Positions 47,201 through 58,898 of a stretch of 64,000 nucleotides of DNA are shown here, one piece after another. Position 1 is the stretch's first letter, and the number at the start of each line of letters is the position of its first letter. The DNA comes from Vitis vinifera (taxonomy: Eukaryota > Streptophyta > Magnoliopsida > Vitales > Vitaceae), in assembly GCF_030704535.1 (NCBI RefSeq), contig NC_081816.1:9536001-9600000 (forward strand), written 5' to 3'. The notes beneath the pieces were generated by a model. It was not told where the DNA came from. It was given only the letters and a program-made list of their open reading frames with translations, and searched no databases. Both the position numbers and the translations under genes were made by a program.

Positions 47201-49572
47201 TTATATGCACAAAGAAGAGTATGAGTTGCCTAATAATCCTCATGCATTTAAGCTATTGCTTGATAAATATTTCACTTAACTTTCTCTATGACTGAATAAT
47301 TTTCTCTGGATTTGCTCATATATCAGATACTAAAAACGGGTTTCTTTCATGCTGATCCTCATCCCGGAAACCTTGCCATTGATGTTGATGAAGCAATTAT
47401 CTACTATGACTTTGGTATGATGGGAGAAATCAAATCTTTCACACGGGAGAGATTGCTTGAACTTTTCTATGCAATTTATGAAAAAGATGCAAAAAAGGTT
47501 TGCTTTTACTTTCTCAATATTTATTTATTTATTTATTTTCATTTTAAAGATTTTTGTTCATTAGAACTGAGGGAAAAAAAATGTCAACTGCAACCTATTA
47601 TTGCTACTTCTCTGGAATTATTTGATTCTATTTGTCTCTTGCATATGCATGCTCGCTGTTTCTTGTTCTACTTGTATGCTGCCACTTATTTTCCTCAAAT
47701 TGTCTACACAGCTAAGAATTCATTTAGCCATCTCCAAGTAGTTGGGATTCAGGCTCTCTTTTTTCAGTCTTGAAATCAATGACTATCAACCTCAACCTCT
47801 ATATGCCACTTTATTAGGGTTATCATTCATAATCCAATAAGAGGTTTTTGGACGATTTGGAAGGCAAGGAACAAAGTTGCCTTTGAGGAAGAAGAGCTGT
47901 CAATTCAAAGGCTTAAGATTTCTTTTGTATATTTTCTTTGGTCGGAGACAAAATTGTTTATAAAAGATGGTCCTTCGACTTTAGTTGATTTTATTGGTTG
48001 GGTGGGAACCCGCTGAGGGTGTGGGTCAGGCTGCTCCTCTGTCCTTGGCTTTCAGCTAGGGTGTGGGGGGTGTTTTCTTCCTTGTAATCTTTAAGCCACT
48101 GCTTTGGTGGTTTTTAATACAATTATCCTTTACATAAAATTAAAAAAAAAAAAAAAAAAAAAATTCCAATAAGAGGTTTTTTGGTTCCAAGTTGGAATGT
48201 CTGATCTTATGCACAGAGAAGTCTTAGATGGTACTTAGAATTTTGTTGGAATAGTCATAAATATGAACAAGCAAGAAGAATATATATCTATTAATCTATA
48301 CAAATTCATGTGAAATTCGCTCTGTACTTTCATCAGGTATTGGACTTATGATTCTCTGGTAGGTTCACCTAGGAGCTCCCTTGGGCAAAAACATTTTCTT
48401 GATAAATTCTATTGATTATATTACCACAATAATCAGTGTTGATTGGAATTGGATCCCTGCATTCACTCATTATGATATCCCTTTTCTTCGTCCCTCTTTC
48501 TCTTCTCTTCTTCATTATTCCATCCTGAAAATACTGTAAGCCTGGCTGAATTGGGCTTAAACTGGCAAGCTGATATGTGCAGGTTATGCAAAGTCTTATA
48601 GATCTTGAAGCACTGCAACCCATGGGAGACATGTCACCGGTATGTCATCTTCATACTGTATATACCTATAAATGTCAGGATGAGAGCCCAACGCTCAATT
48701 ACATCATCTTCTAATGATATATAGGTTTTCTAGGCACTCGTTTGCCCATCACTGAAATTTTTTTCCATTCTGTTCCTAGGTGAGGAGATCAGTGCAATTT
48801 TTCTTGGACAATTTGTTAAGTCAGACACCAGATCAGCAGCAGACTTTTGCTGCAATTGGTGAGGTATGCAAATATTTGATTAAAAACTGAATACTCATGT
48901 GAGCTCCTATTTGAAACAATTAATTTATTAATAGTGCACAGACAAAGACATGTGATCATTCAAACTTCTCATGCTTCAATAACTGGTAAAATGCCATTAG
49001 GCATAAAGAGGTCTCCAGTGGATCATTCACCATTGAAAACCACAAGAGAAGAATTTGCAAAAAAGAACAGTGTAGCATATAAGATTTGATTGGATTGACC
49101 AAAAATTGATCATGGCCATTCTTATCAGAAGGTCATTAGACTCGTTACATTGGAGGAAAGTGCATTATCAATTATTGTCTCTTAAGTATCAAGTGGTAGC
49201 TTAAGAAAGAATGAGAGCAGAAGACAATGTCCTAGTAGCCTTTTGTTCTTTCAAGTAAAGAATGTTAAGTCCTTTGACTATTTTGTGGAACATATGTTAA
49301 AGAATTGAGAATAACCCAAGCACCATGAATGCCTATGTTGCTAACTGCTACCTTGGTACACATTTAAATGAGGAAAGCATGAGATGATTGCTCAATTTTT
49401 TCACTTGGTCATTTTAAATGATCCCTCCATGTTCTCTTTAAGATTGATAAAGTAGGTCTTCTTTGTATTCTTATTACCATTTCAGGATTTGTTTGCTATA
49501 GCCACAGATCAGCCATTCCGTTTTCCATCTACCTTTACCTTTGTTCTGAGGGCATTTTCAACACTGGAAGGT

Positions 49573-49671
<99 letters not shown>

Positions 49672-50872
49672 AACATGCACACATACAAATACATGCTTCC
49701 ATAGCTTCATTTCCAAATTGAAAGTCACCAAATTCCACTTCTCCTCATAATAGATTTTGATGCCACCTGTTTGGAAACTCCGCTGTTATCTTGAAGTTTC
49801 TCTATGTACGCTTATACAAGTGTGTATATATGTGCTCATGCACATATGTTTATGTTTCTGTAAGTAGATGAGCACACTCATCCTGATTGAATTGCCCACT
49901 TCTGACTGACTTTTCTTATAGGAATTGGCTACTCACTTGATCCAGATTTTTCCTTTGTGAAGATTGCTGCACCTTATGCACAGGTTCCATTCATTTCCAT
50001 GACAATTTTATGCATCTTTTTTCCTCATGTGCTTCTCTAATGTTTCTAGTTTAGCTCTAATTATTCACACCACATACAGGAGCTTTTAGATACACGACAG
50101 CAGCAGCGAAGTGGGCCACAACTTGTGCAGGAGATAAGGAAACAAGCAGACGATGTATTATACTCTCTTCCCTTCTCACTTCAGTTCCTTCTAAAAATTG
50201 ATATTGCTTCCTTTTACATTCTGCGACACAACTATGATACACCATCAAAAGATTAAAATTCCCCCCTATGAACATGTTCAGGCCAGAACCTACACCATGT
50301 CTATGCCATACAGTGTACAGAGGATAGAAGAAATTGTGAAACAACTTGAATCAGGAGACCTGAAACTTCGAGTTCGAGTACTTGAGGTAGCTCATCCCCC
50401 GAATATTTTAGAAGAAATAATTACTCTTTGGTTGATACTATTTGTGGGAAGTTCTCAAGTGTGCCTGTTCTTGAGAGCTCAAACCCTCATGAGAAGAACT
50501 TGACATTGTTTTGGTTTGGGATTGAAAACAGTCTGAAAGAGCAGCCCGGAAGGCAACCATACTACAGATGGCTACCATGTACACAGTTTTAGGAGGTACC
50601 CTGCTGAACCTTGGCGTCACATTAGGCAATCAAGGCAGTCAAGTTATCGCAAATGGATCGTATGTTGGTGCAGGTAAACTGTTTTTAACCCCAAAAACTT
50701 TCACACTCAAATATTTCTTCCTCTTGCCTCTAGACATTTTCAAGTTTGCCTTCATCAACTTCCCTGTGGCTGAAATATCTGGTTTTATTAAAATGCAGGC
50801 GTTTTCTTGATATTGTTTATTAGGTCCATGCAAAGGGTGAAAAAGCTAGATAAATTTGAGAAGATGATATGA
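44238..50872 (+). CDS. ABC1-like atypical kinase of the chloroplast (ABC1K7/ABC1K8 type)
   Basis: Seventeen exons with GT/AG ends and continuous frame: 44238-44813, 45005-45148, 45274-45399, 45831-45918, 46309-46402, 46607-46700, 46860-46914, 47032-47123, 47327-47497, 48583-48639, 48780-48863, 49486-49570, 49922-49983, 50080-50154, 50282-50386, 50532-50673 and 50799-50872; 707 residues. A Ser-rich N-terminus suits a plastid transit peptide. ABC1 signatures are IKLGQLSSTRSDL (KxGQ, 216-219), AAASLGQ (276-282, in place of a Gly-rich loop), the ATP lysine in VVVKVQRPG (297), QEIDYINEG, HADPHPGN (431-438) and DFG (451-453). Two hydrophobic C-terminal segments suggest membrane anchoring. ABC1K7/SIA1 and ABC1K8/OSA1 affect plastid lipid and iron homeostasis and oxidative stress. 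GGPTRDWIGIYEE and LPSDEGFSWANEN recall ABC1K7 from memory, so ABC1K8 is not excluded. The gene looks intact despite a LINE in intron 9. Confidence 0.92.
47833..48184 (+). mobile_element. 5'-truncated LINE in intron 9 of the ABC1K gene, with target-site duplication
   Basis: A ~310-base insert ends in an A run (48142-48163). It is flanked by 'tccaataagaggttttt' at 47833 and again at 48165 (19 versus 20 bases, one extra T), a target-site duplication. The insert reads IWKARNKVAFEEEELSIQRL, a few more residues and FIGWVGTR before TGA, like the C-terminal tail of plant L1 reverse-transcriptase proteins, then a 3' untranslated region. The sense orientation matches the gene. The neighbouring exons splice in frame around it. 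Confidence 0.85.
49573..49669 (+). repeat. (TC)n microsatellite next to a splice donor of the ABC1K gene
   Basis: About 48 uninterrupted CT repeats begin three bases into intron 12. The donor reads GAAG|GTGCTC, a weak match to the consensus, and runs straight into the repeat. Length is likely to vary between individuals. Confidence 0.9.
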
Positions 50873-51857
50873 TTTTCAATCCTGGAACTCATGGACAGTC
50901 TGTCTTAGTTGTAAAATAATTTAACCTTCGATTCTTGGTAATATAATTGTCCCAAAATTTTCAGACTTGCATACAGGAGCTCTATACACTACACGAAGGA
51001 AATGATTCAAGATGAAAAAAATCTATGCAACTGAAATCCAGATCTGTATGATTCTATACAGTGTATATCATAAACAGAACTTGAGATCAATGGAATAAAT
51101 GCGCAACTTTGTTTTCTTTTTTCATTATTATTGTATTCTCCATTTTTTTTATTTTTATTTATTTTTTATTTTTTAAGGTTTTGGACAAGGCAATTAACAA
51201 CCCTGATTCAAAACAAACAGTTTCAGAGAAAACTTAAAAGGCGCTGTTGGAAACTTGTGTCATGGTCAAGAACAGCCCAGAGATCTATACATGATGTTCA
51301 AAGGAATGGATGACCATCTTTTGAGCTTGTGTCATGACCAAGGGGAGCCTAGAGATCTATACATGACAAACAAAGCAGTGTATCTGACCTAATTTGTCAG
51401 TTTCTCAAAGGATTTCTCTGAATATAACAGCAAAGCCTTCTGCTACCTTCCATGAGTCGGAAGCTTGAATTGGCCTCAAAATGGCCACGAGGATTCTCGT
51501 CTTTTGGGTGCCAGCAACTGGGGAGTTTATTGGTCCATTCAAACCTGTAAAATATAATTATATTGGTTTTAAGCCAATGGTTTGCACAGGCAACAATTAT
51601 CAAAAGAAATTTTTTATGGGAAAATCGGAATTGGTTATCTTACCCTTCCAACCCTTCAATTTTCCATTCCTTGGTTGTAAGCATCCACCATTATGGAAAC
51701 AGAAAATTTTGAAACAGCTGTTTGGTGGGAAATAGAGTAGTGGCATCAATTACAACCAGCTAACTTCATTGTTGGGGGTTGTTCTTCATGCATTTGCTTG
51801 TCAGGGAGGTTAAATGATCTGATATGAAGCAGCAGATAGAGATCAATCAAAGATATC
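50873..51857. other. 3' flank of the ABC1K gene
   Basis: It probably contains the 3' untranslated region. A short imperfect direct repeat of about 50 bases ('cttgtgtcatg', then 'agagatctatacatga') occurs at 51255-51303 and 51327-51378. No gene seen. Confidence 0.45.
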
Positions 51858-52915
51858 AATTAAATGAATTAAAAACCCTAACAATCCTGTAATGACCCTC
51901 TCACAACCCGTGTAAATATTGTTGGGTCAATCCAATGGACTCCCACGTTTTTAAAACATGTCTATAGTACCAGGATTTTTTTTCTTCTATCAGTTGTGGG
52001 AAACACATCCCTCCTCATATTCAACCTTTTTTTTTTTTTTGAGTTTACACATTCATTTAATACACCATCTCATGAGTATCCTTCTTTGGGATTACCAATT
52101 GATTAAAAGTAATAAATACATACAATAAAGCCCAAACTTGTGACATTATTGACCCAAAAGCTTATTTTTTAAATAGTGAACCAACAATATATATAAAGAT
52201 GAGGATCCAATACAACTCAACTAATATTGACCATATCAGTTTAATTTTCAATAATTATAAAACTCATTTCTATTTGAGGATTATAAAAACTGACCTAATT
52301 GATTTGATTTTCACTTCCTTAGTATACTAACTAATAAAAACTGAACCAAACCAATATTCTAGTTTTATATCATTGGGTATGTGAAAGCCTTTTTGATACC
52401 ACTTGTTGAGCCAATAAAAGCATTGAAACCATTCGTTGGGTCAACGAAAGCTCTATCTATGCAAATATATTAATGAAATAACATAAAAAATAAAGTTAAT
52501 CACACACAAAGATAAACAAGGTTTTAACATGATTCAATTGTCTACCCCCACATATAAGAGATAACATTTTATAATAAAAATATTATGGACAAAAAAAATT
52601 CACTATTGCTTACCCCCAGATGATAAATAACATTATATAATAGAAAATATTATGCACATAAACAAATTCAACTATTTGGTCTCGAAACATTTCACATTTC
52701 TTCACTTTTTATATCTCCATCATGAACCACAAGCTCTTTTGCTTTGTTAAGTATCTCTCTCTTTCTTGAATCTCAATCTTGAAATGTGAACCCTCTTACT
52801 CCACCAGTTGTCACTCACGCTTCCTCACATCTCTATCAATCTATAATCTTCACAAACTCATATCTCTCTCATGATTTTTCTCCTCATGACATAGATTATT
52901 TATAGAGGTATTGCT
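51858..52915. mobile_element. LTR-derived dispersed repeat, fourth copy
   Basis: Same family as the inserts in intron 1 of Nudix copies 1 and 2. It runs from 'aattaaatgaattaaaaacc' through 'gacccaaaagctta' and a degraded 'accattcgttggg' to 'atttatagaggtattgcta'. The primer-binding-site-like word is mutated here. It lies outside the Nudix cluster, so the family is dispersed, not merely co-duplicated. Confidence 0.6.
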
Positions 52916-52944
52916 ATTAAAGAATGATTGAATTGAATTGGATC

Positions 52945-53033
52945 GTTTAAAAGAGAGCGATAAAAAAAATCAGAATCACCATTACTATGTTCACGTTCCA
53001 TCACCGTTACTCTTTTATCGCTCTCTTTTAAAC
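52945..53033. repeat. Perfect 21-base inverted repeat (hairpin)
   Basis: The left arm 52945-52965 (GTTTAAAAGAGAGCGATAAAA) is the exact reverse complement of 53013-53033, with a 47-base loop. It lies about 130 bases upstream of the chimeric pseudogene. Confidence 0.85.
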
Positions 53034-53160
53034 TATTCATCTACTTCATTGAGATCACTATGTGATCAAGTTTTTCACTGATTGCCGAATTTCACTTCGG
53101 GTTCTGGGTGTTGGCTTCTAAGTGCTACCTGCTGTTCATCGAAGTTGTTTTGGTGGTTCA

Positions 53161-54558
53161 ATGGAGTCTACAAAAGTCATCAAGGTTAAATATGGGAACA
53201 CACTAAGGCGTTTTAATGCATGCGTTGACGAAAATGGACAACTGGATCTTGATATCAAAGGATTAAGAGCAAAAGTCATCGCTCTCTTTAATCTTGTGCC
53301 TGATGCTGAATCTTACACTAACGTATATTGATGAAGATGGTGATGTGCAGTCATCTTATGGTGTATTCACGGGCACTATTCCTCGGACTTCCCAAGAAGA
53401 GGCTGCCCAGCAGTATGCAGTGCCAACCCAGTACCAGGTTAAACCGGACACCTTAGTGAATAAACCAATTAATAGTGATGTCCCTCTATTTGGAGGTGTG
53501 CCTTTACAAACATCAGAACGCCTGGTTCAGGAATCCCCAAGAGACTATTCTGGTAAACTTCCTGGTGTTGTTCCTAAGGAAGATACTGCAGAGTCTTGCA
53601 TTTCATTTGATCATATGCGTCCAATTGATGAGAGGATGGAAAATCTAAGGGTAGGCCCTGCTGAAAATTTTGTTAATAGTGAGCAGAGTAAATCATCTAC
53701 TAATAAACCTAGAAAGGAGGACGATCATACAGGGGATTTGCCTTCTACTCTTCAAGCCAGTTCTGCAACCATCCCTGGTGACAAGTGTAGCTCATCTTAG
53801 AATTCCAATCCATGCCATGGTCCAACTAACTGTTTGGTTCCTGAGGGTGATGATCTGCCTGCAACAGAAGTGAAGCAACTCCTAATATTTGCTGGTTCTG
53901 ATGCAGCAAGAAACTTCTCATGGAGTCATCCTTGTGACACTACTGATGAGGAGCTCACATCAGTTGTAATGGAAAACTGTCAACATTCAGAGTTTCAGCA
54001 TGGTTCTGAAAGGCTATTTTCTACCAGAAAAGTAATTTCTCCAACTTCTCAGGAAAGGCTATGTCGGGCTATGAATTCCACCGACTTGTGTGATAACCTG
54101 GAACCATACAAATGTAAAATTAAGTTACGCTTTGCAAAACGGACTGAGGGCAGGACTTCATCAGCAGAACCAAATTTTGTGAGAGATGAAGTAGATATTG
54201 GTCCGAGAGGGTGTGAACAAAGCAATAGAAATGAAGGCACTGTTATTTCCAAGCAGAGCATTAGGAGAAGAAAGAATGATATGAAATGTTCCCATCCTAA
54301 AGGCATTCTCAAGATTCCCCAGCTTTCTCGTGGGCTACCACATCTTAGCAATACATGTACCTCCAGCCAAAGTTATTCAGAGTGTCGTTGCATTCTCACA
54401 GAGACGGATGCATGACATTGAATGTCTTGCAACAAAGCTCACGAGAGAGTTGAAATCCACACACAGGACACAAAATCAAAACAACAACTCCATAGCTGCT
54501 TGGGCAGCAAACAGAACAAAACGCGAGTCACCTTCGAGCTATATATCCATGACATAAC
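53161..54558 (+). pseudogene. Chimeric pseudogene: NBR1 PB1 domain + Raf-like kinase linker + third protein
   Basis: 53161-53310 reads MESTKVIKVKYGNTLRRF... GQLDLDIKGL... ALFNL, the PB1 domain of plant NBR1 (selective autophagy receptor). One extra T near 53312 shifts the frame; the sequence then resumes as LTLTYIDEDGDV and without a break becomes QSSYGVFTG and AVPTQYQVKPDTLVNKPI, DYSGKLPGVVPKEDTAESC and MRPIDERMENLRV, which I recall from the linker of PB1-containing Raf-like MAPKKKs. The frame reaches TAG at 53798-53800, then stays open to 54415 with another protein (LEPYKCKIKLRFAKRTEG, GILKIPQLSRGLPHLS). It shifts again, ending with AFSQRRMHDIECLATKLTRE in the frame that stops at 54557. No introns are visible. 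The NBR1 UBA and ZZ domains and the kinase domain are absent. It is dead as a single protein. Confidence 0.7.
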
Positions 54559-54559
54559 T

Positions 54560-55985
54560 GTCCTGCCCAAATAGTGCAAAGACAGCTATCGAAATTGTGA
54601 ATCTCCTTGCTTGCCCCGCCTTTGATGTGATGTAGGCAATGAGACCCATTAAGAGCCAATTTGTGTTGATGATTATGAGGAAGAGGCTTTCCTTTTTGAC
54701 ATGTCATGATCATTATTAGCAAATGCTACATTTGTGTCTACATTCCCGAAGATTCTTAGAAGCAATCTTATCTTGGGTTATTCAACTGTGTCAATTTTCA
54801 GTCAGGCTCAGGAAATTATGAATTAAAAAGCTTAGGGTTCGGTCAAGATTTTGTTTTTGAAGGGTGGTTTGCCATTGTAGTTGAAATGGAAGACATCAAG
54901 AAAAAAAAAAAAAGAGTTTGAAATTATCCAAATCAGGGTTTAAACGGACTGAATTGACATTTGGCTCAAGTATTAAAGAAAGATCAGTGAATCTCTAGAT
55001 TTGCGGCTGAGATGGCTAAAAGACTTAAAATTGTGAAAGGCAAAGTAACAGAGTTTCGAATTAAAGCATGCCTCAGGTTCCATGAAAAGGAGTTCAGGTT
55101 CCTTCAGCTGGACCTAGAAGCATTACTCCAGGTTATGCAGAGTCTTAAACAAGGAACTAGACAAGCAATTTTTATGATAAGAAACAACAGGCATAAATGA
55201 AAAATTCAGAGAGAGTGAGCAATAGTACATGGAACCTGATCTGAAACTGAGCCTTATGTCTCCACTAGAAGCTTCTGTTGATAATTCGGGTTGTGATCCT
55301 GAGAAACTAGAATTGAATTGAAGCCTCTTTTCAGATGAAGTGGCACACTGAAACCCAATGAACATGGGCTCTGAAACGAATACATTCAGTTTCTTTCTAG
55401 ACAATCAGCGATCTGCAGAGTTCTCCCCATGCAATTCGTATCAGTAATGTAGTCTCAAGTACATCCCCGGACCTCACTTCAGCATCGACTATCTTGCATG
55501 AACAAACTTCATGATTCCAAACAATGGAATTCATAAAATCAACTCATACAAGATTAATTAGGGCTTTGGAAGGGGTCCCGACATTCACGATATTCTCTTC
55601 AATGTTGTTTGCTTGATAGCTGATTGATTGTGCTTCCTCTTTGTGGTACGTGAGATTATTTTGCACTTATTATTAAGCAACCTTGTTTCCCATAGAGGTG
55701 CTTTAGCTTGCTATCCAGGTACGCTCCTTCTCACCTATTTTCAAGAATTCTATGGACACGTATGTTATTGATGACTATATTCATACTTGATGTGATTCTT
55801 AGGTGCTTAGTTGTATGCTTGATTTGTTTGAATAAAACAAATGTTGTGTGTTATATTTCTATACTAACTTTGATGTTTTATAATAGCGTTTGAGAAACAG
55901 TTCAGGTACACACTTTGACTTTCTTTTATAATCATGATTTGACTTTTTGGCTTGACATGATAATTCTGAAATCACTTTAAACTAT
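54560..55985. other. Unassigned sequence between the chimeric pseudogene and LTR fragment
   Basis: An A run (54900-54913) lies downstream of the chimeric pseudogene and might be a retroposition tail, though 340 bases separate them. The 62-codon frame at 55012-55200 starts MAKRLKIVKGKV and has no recognisable domain. Nothing else is supported. Confidence 0.35.
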
Positions 55986-55989
55986 CTAG

Positions 55990-56313
55990 GTACCTTCAAT
56001 CAATTAATCAATTGTCACATTCTCCTCGACTTAGCTAGTAGAGATCTCTTTAAGGCTCAGAGGGGTGCTACCTCTTATAGGTACCTTCCCAATAGGTAAC
56101 CTGATCCCCGAACCTAGACTCGTGTTTTTTTAAAGACGCGTTTTTCCAAAAACTATGGAGTCACTTCTTTAGGGTTTTCTTTTTTATTTTATTTTCCTTT
56201 TAAAATAAAATAAAATAAGTGGCGACTTCGACTTTTCCAAAACTAATTTTTCACAAATAAAAAAACGAGTCTTGTCAACGAGTGAGGATGGATGTGAAAA
56301 ATGAGGGTCCACA
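55990..56313 (-). mobile_element. LTR fragment, Ogre/Tat-like family, minus orientation
   Basis: Read on the minus strand it begins TGTGGACCCTC at 56313. It continues with GTCGCCACTT, AAAACCCTAA, GTGACTCC, GGTTCGGGGATCAGGTTAC, GGGAAGGTA and AGCACCCCTCT in the same order as the element at 60657. This word order is typical of the long LTRs of plant Ty3/gypsy Ogre/Tat elements. Similarity fades after about 320 bases, so it is a fragment. Confidence 0.65.
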
Positions 56314-57800
56314 ACTACCTTAGACCCAAACGAACTATCCACTTAGTTTTATGTCCTTCTTTTAAACGGCGATGAACATAGACGATTATAGGGGATGAAA
56401 CGACAATGAGGGGCCCACACATTTCCCTTCCATTTCCTTGTTTGGCTACCTGGAAAAAGGCCAAAAAAATGTCTAGACTCTAGACCATGGATTAGATCCA
56501 AAACCATTGATTGGTTTCGTCTAGACCATGAATTGGTATATTTTTTCCATTTGGCTTTCCTTGAAAACCCTTTTTTATTTTAATTAATAATATTTAATGA
56601 TGAATATCTTAGTTTTGTAAAAATGATAACATATGTTGATAAGAATTACGTTTACGAGTATTTTAAAAATATATTTATTAAAAAAAAAAATATATAGCTA
56701 CATAAAATTTAATTCATGCATTTTAGTTGAGAAAAAAAAACTTAGATTTCTTAGTTGTTTAAAAATCCAAACAAATCTTGATTGTAAGTATCAAAGTCAT
56801 ATTTGAAAGTTTTATCAAAACATTTTTAAAAATTGCTTTTACTTTAAAAACTACTTTGAATAGGTCATATATGAAAATTGTTACTAAATGTAACTTTCTA
56901 TTCTAAACAATACAAAAAAAAAAAAAAAAAAAAAATGAAGTGTTTGGTAAACTTTAAATAGAAAATTGTATTTTGAGAATTTATTTTAAAAATAAATTTG
57001 AGATGTCTATTTTTAGTAATGTTGTTATTAACAATTCAAAATATCAATAATACTTTGAAATCTTTTTTATTATACATAAGTGTATGATACTTTCCTCAAT
57101 AAGCCAAAAAAAATTGTTTTTTCCGTATAAAAACAATTGAAAGTTGTTTTTAAATTCTTGTTTGAATGGATGTTTAAGAAACTAAGAAATCTTTTTTAAG
57201 TTCAATTAAGACCTTTATGCCCCTTTGACTTATTTTGTTGAAATGGTTTAAATTTTAAAAAATAAAAAAATAAAAAATAAAAATTCGACTAAATATATTT
57301 AACTCTATAGGTTTGAAATTTCATTTAATACATCTTCTATCATTTTCATTCCTTATTTTCCCTCACCTCCATTTTCATTCAAAATAAGAGAGGTGTATAA
57401 TAAAATTTCAAATTTATAAGAGCTAAATGTATTTAGCCAAAACTTCAAGGAAGATAAATGAAATTAAACCTAAAAAACAACTTAATATAGAAACCATTAA
57501 AATATTTCTTATCATACAAATTCTATTTTATTTTATGTAAGAAAATTTTTCAAGTTTGAGCTAAAGTAAAGAATAGTAAGTTATTCCAAACAAGGTTTAT
57601 GAATTATTCTTATTAACTAGTTTATGAATTATTCAAAAAATAACATATTCATAAAAAGTTTTATAAGTCTACTCTTATCGTTATTTATCTTAAAAGAGTA
57701 GGAGTAGGAATTATCTATTATTAATCCATTATTTTGCAAAACTTATGTTCAAACTATCCCCTTTATTACCACATAGGAGTCATGTCATAAAAAAAATATG
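56314..57800. other. AT-rich intergenic sequence
   Basis: 56420-56455 repeats a block found at 42720-42755 ('tttccatttccttgtttggc'). The remainder is A/T-rich with poly-A runs at 56670 and 56912-56934. No gene seen. Confidence 0.45.
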
Positions 57801-57809
57801 TTTTCTTGC

Positions 57810-58450
57810 TAAATAAATTAAAATCTCAATTGCCAATCTAGACTTCATTTTTTAATTAAAGCCGCAATTGACAATTGAGGCTTCATTTTTAAATTGAAAT
57901 CGCAATTAGCAATTGAGACTTCATTTTTGAATCGAAACCTCAATTGCCAATTAAGGTTTTAGTTAATTTTTTTTCCTTTAAAATTTAATTAAAAATATTA
58001 AATTACAAATTATTGTTGAAATTAAAAATACATACTTTAATAATAAAAAATTTATATATTTAAACTTAAAGATCTAGTATTACTTCAATAAAAATAAATT
58101 GATATATAATCTTAAAACAATAAAGTTATATGACACATAAATAATATATAAAATTATAAAATTTATTAATTTAATATATTTAATTTATTATATTTTTAAG
58201 AAATTAATTTATTTGTATTTTGAAAAATTCATCTTTATTGAAATAATAGTATACTAGATGTTTAAGTTTAAATATATAATTTTTTTTTATCTTTAAAGTA
58301 TATATTATTAATTTCAACAATAATTTGTAATTTAATATTTTTTAATTAAATTTTAAAATAAAAAATAACTAAATCTTTAATTGATAATTAAGGTTTCAGT
58401 TCAAAAATCAAATCTCAATTGAGAATTAAGGTTTCAACTTAATTTTTTTT
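57810..58450. mobile_element. Foldback element with ~200-base inverted arms and subterminal 38-base repeats
   Basis: About 57915-58112 and 58215-58440 are inverted copies of each other with scattered mismatches (for example 'aaattacaaattattgttgaaatta' on one side, its complement on the other), around a ~100-base AT core. The left end carries about four direct units of 38 bases built on 'caattgccaattgaggcttc'. The right end carries related units in reverse. No coding capacity. Confidence 0.75.
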
Positions 58451-58898
58451 TTAAAATATAAATTTTTTAAATGAGATGGCTCTAAGCGGCAATAAAGGTA
58501 CTAGTTTAAAGTGACTATTAACGGTTGGTTGCTGTCATTTCAAAGATGTGAAAAGAGCTCAAACAAACAATTTTCCAAATTAGTTGTAACAATAAACAAC
58601 CCAACATTTTCAAGAAAGGCATGGATGCCTCTCTTATAAGTCATGTCATACTTCCATTGATAGGAAAATCTCAATTACCAAAGTAAGAACCATAAAATCA
58701 GTTGGATTGTCTTGAAGAAGAAAGAGTGACCCAATCCTATGCATGAACTAGACAAGGTAGTCCCTTCCTCAAAATCTTCACTATCATCCTCAAGAATGGT
58801 TATGGTCTTCTCCTTGAAACATTTGAAGAACGCCATGCTACACAAAAAATGAAGGTAGAAAGAGAGAAATAAAATATGGGTCTAAGTTTTTAGATGCC

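Noticed and set aside
49489..49704. Ser-Leu and Arg-Glu repeat proteins
   Set aside because: They are translations of the (TC)n microsatellite.
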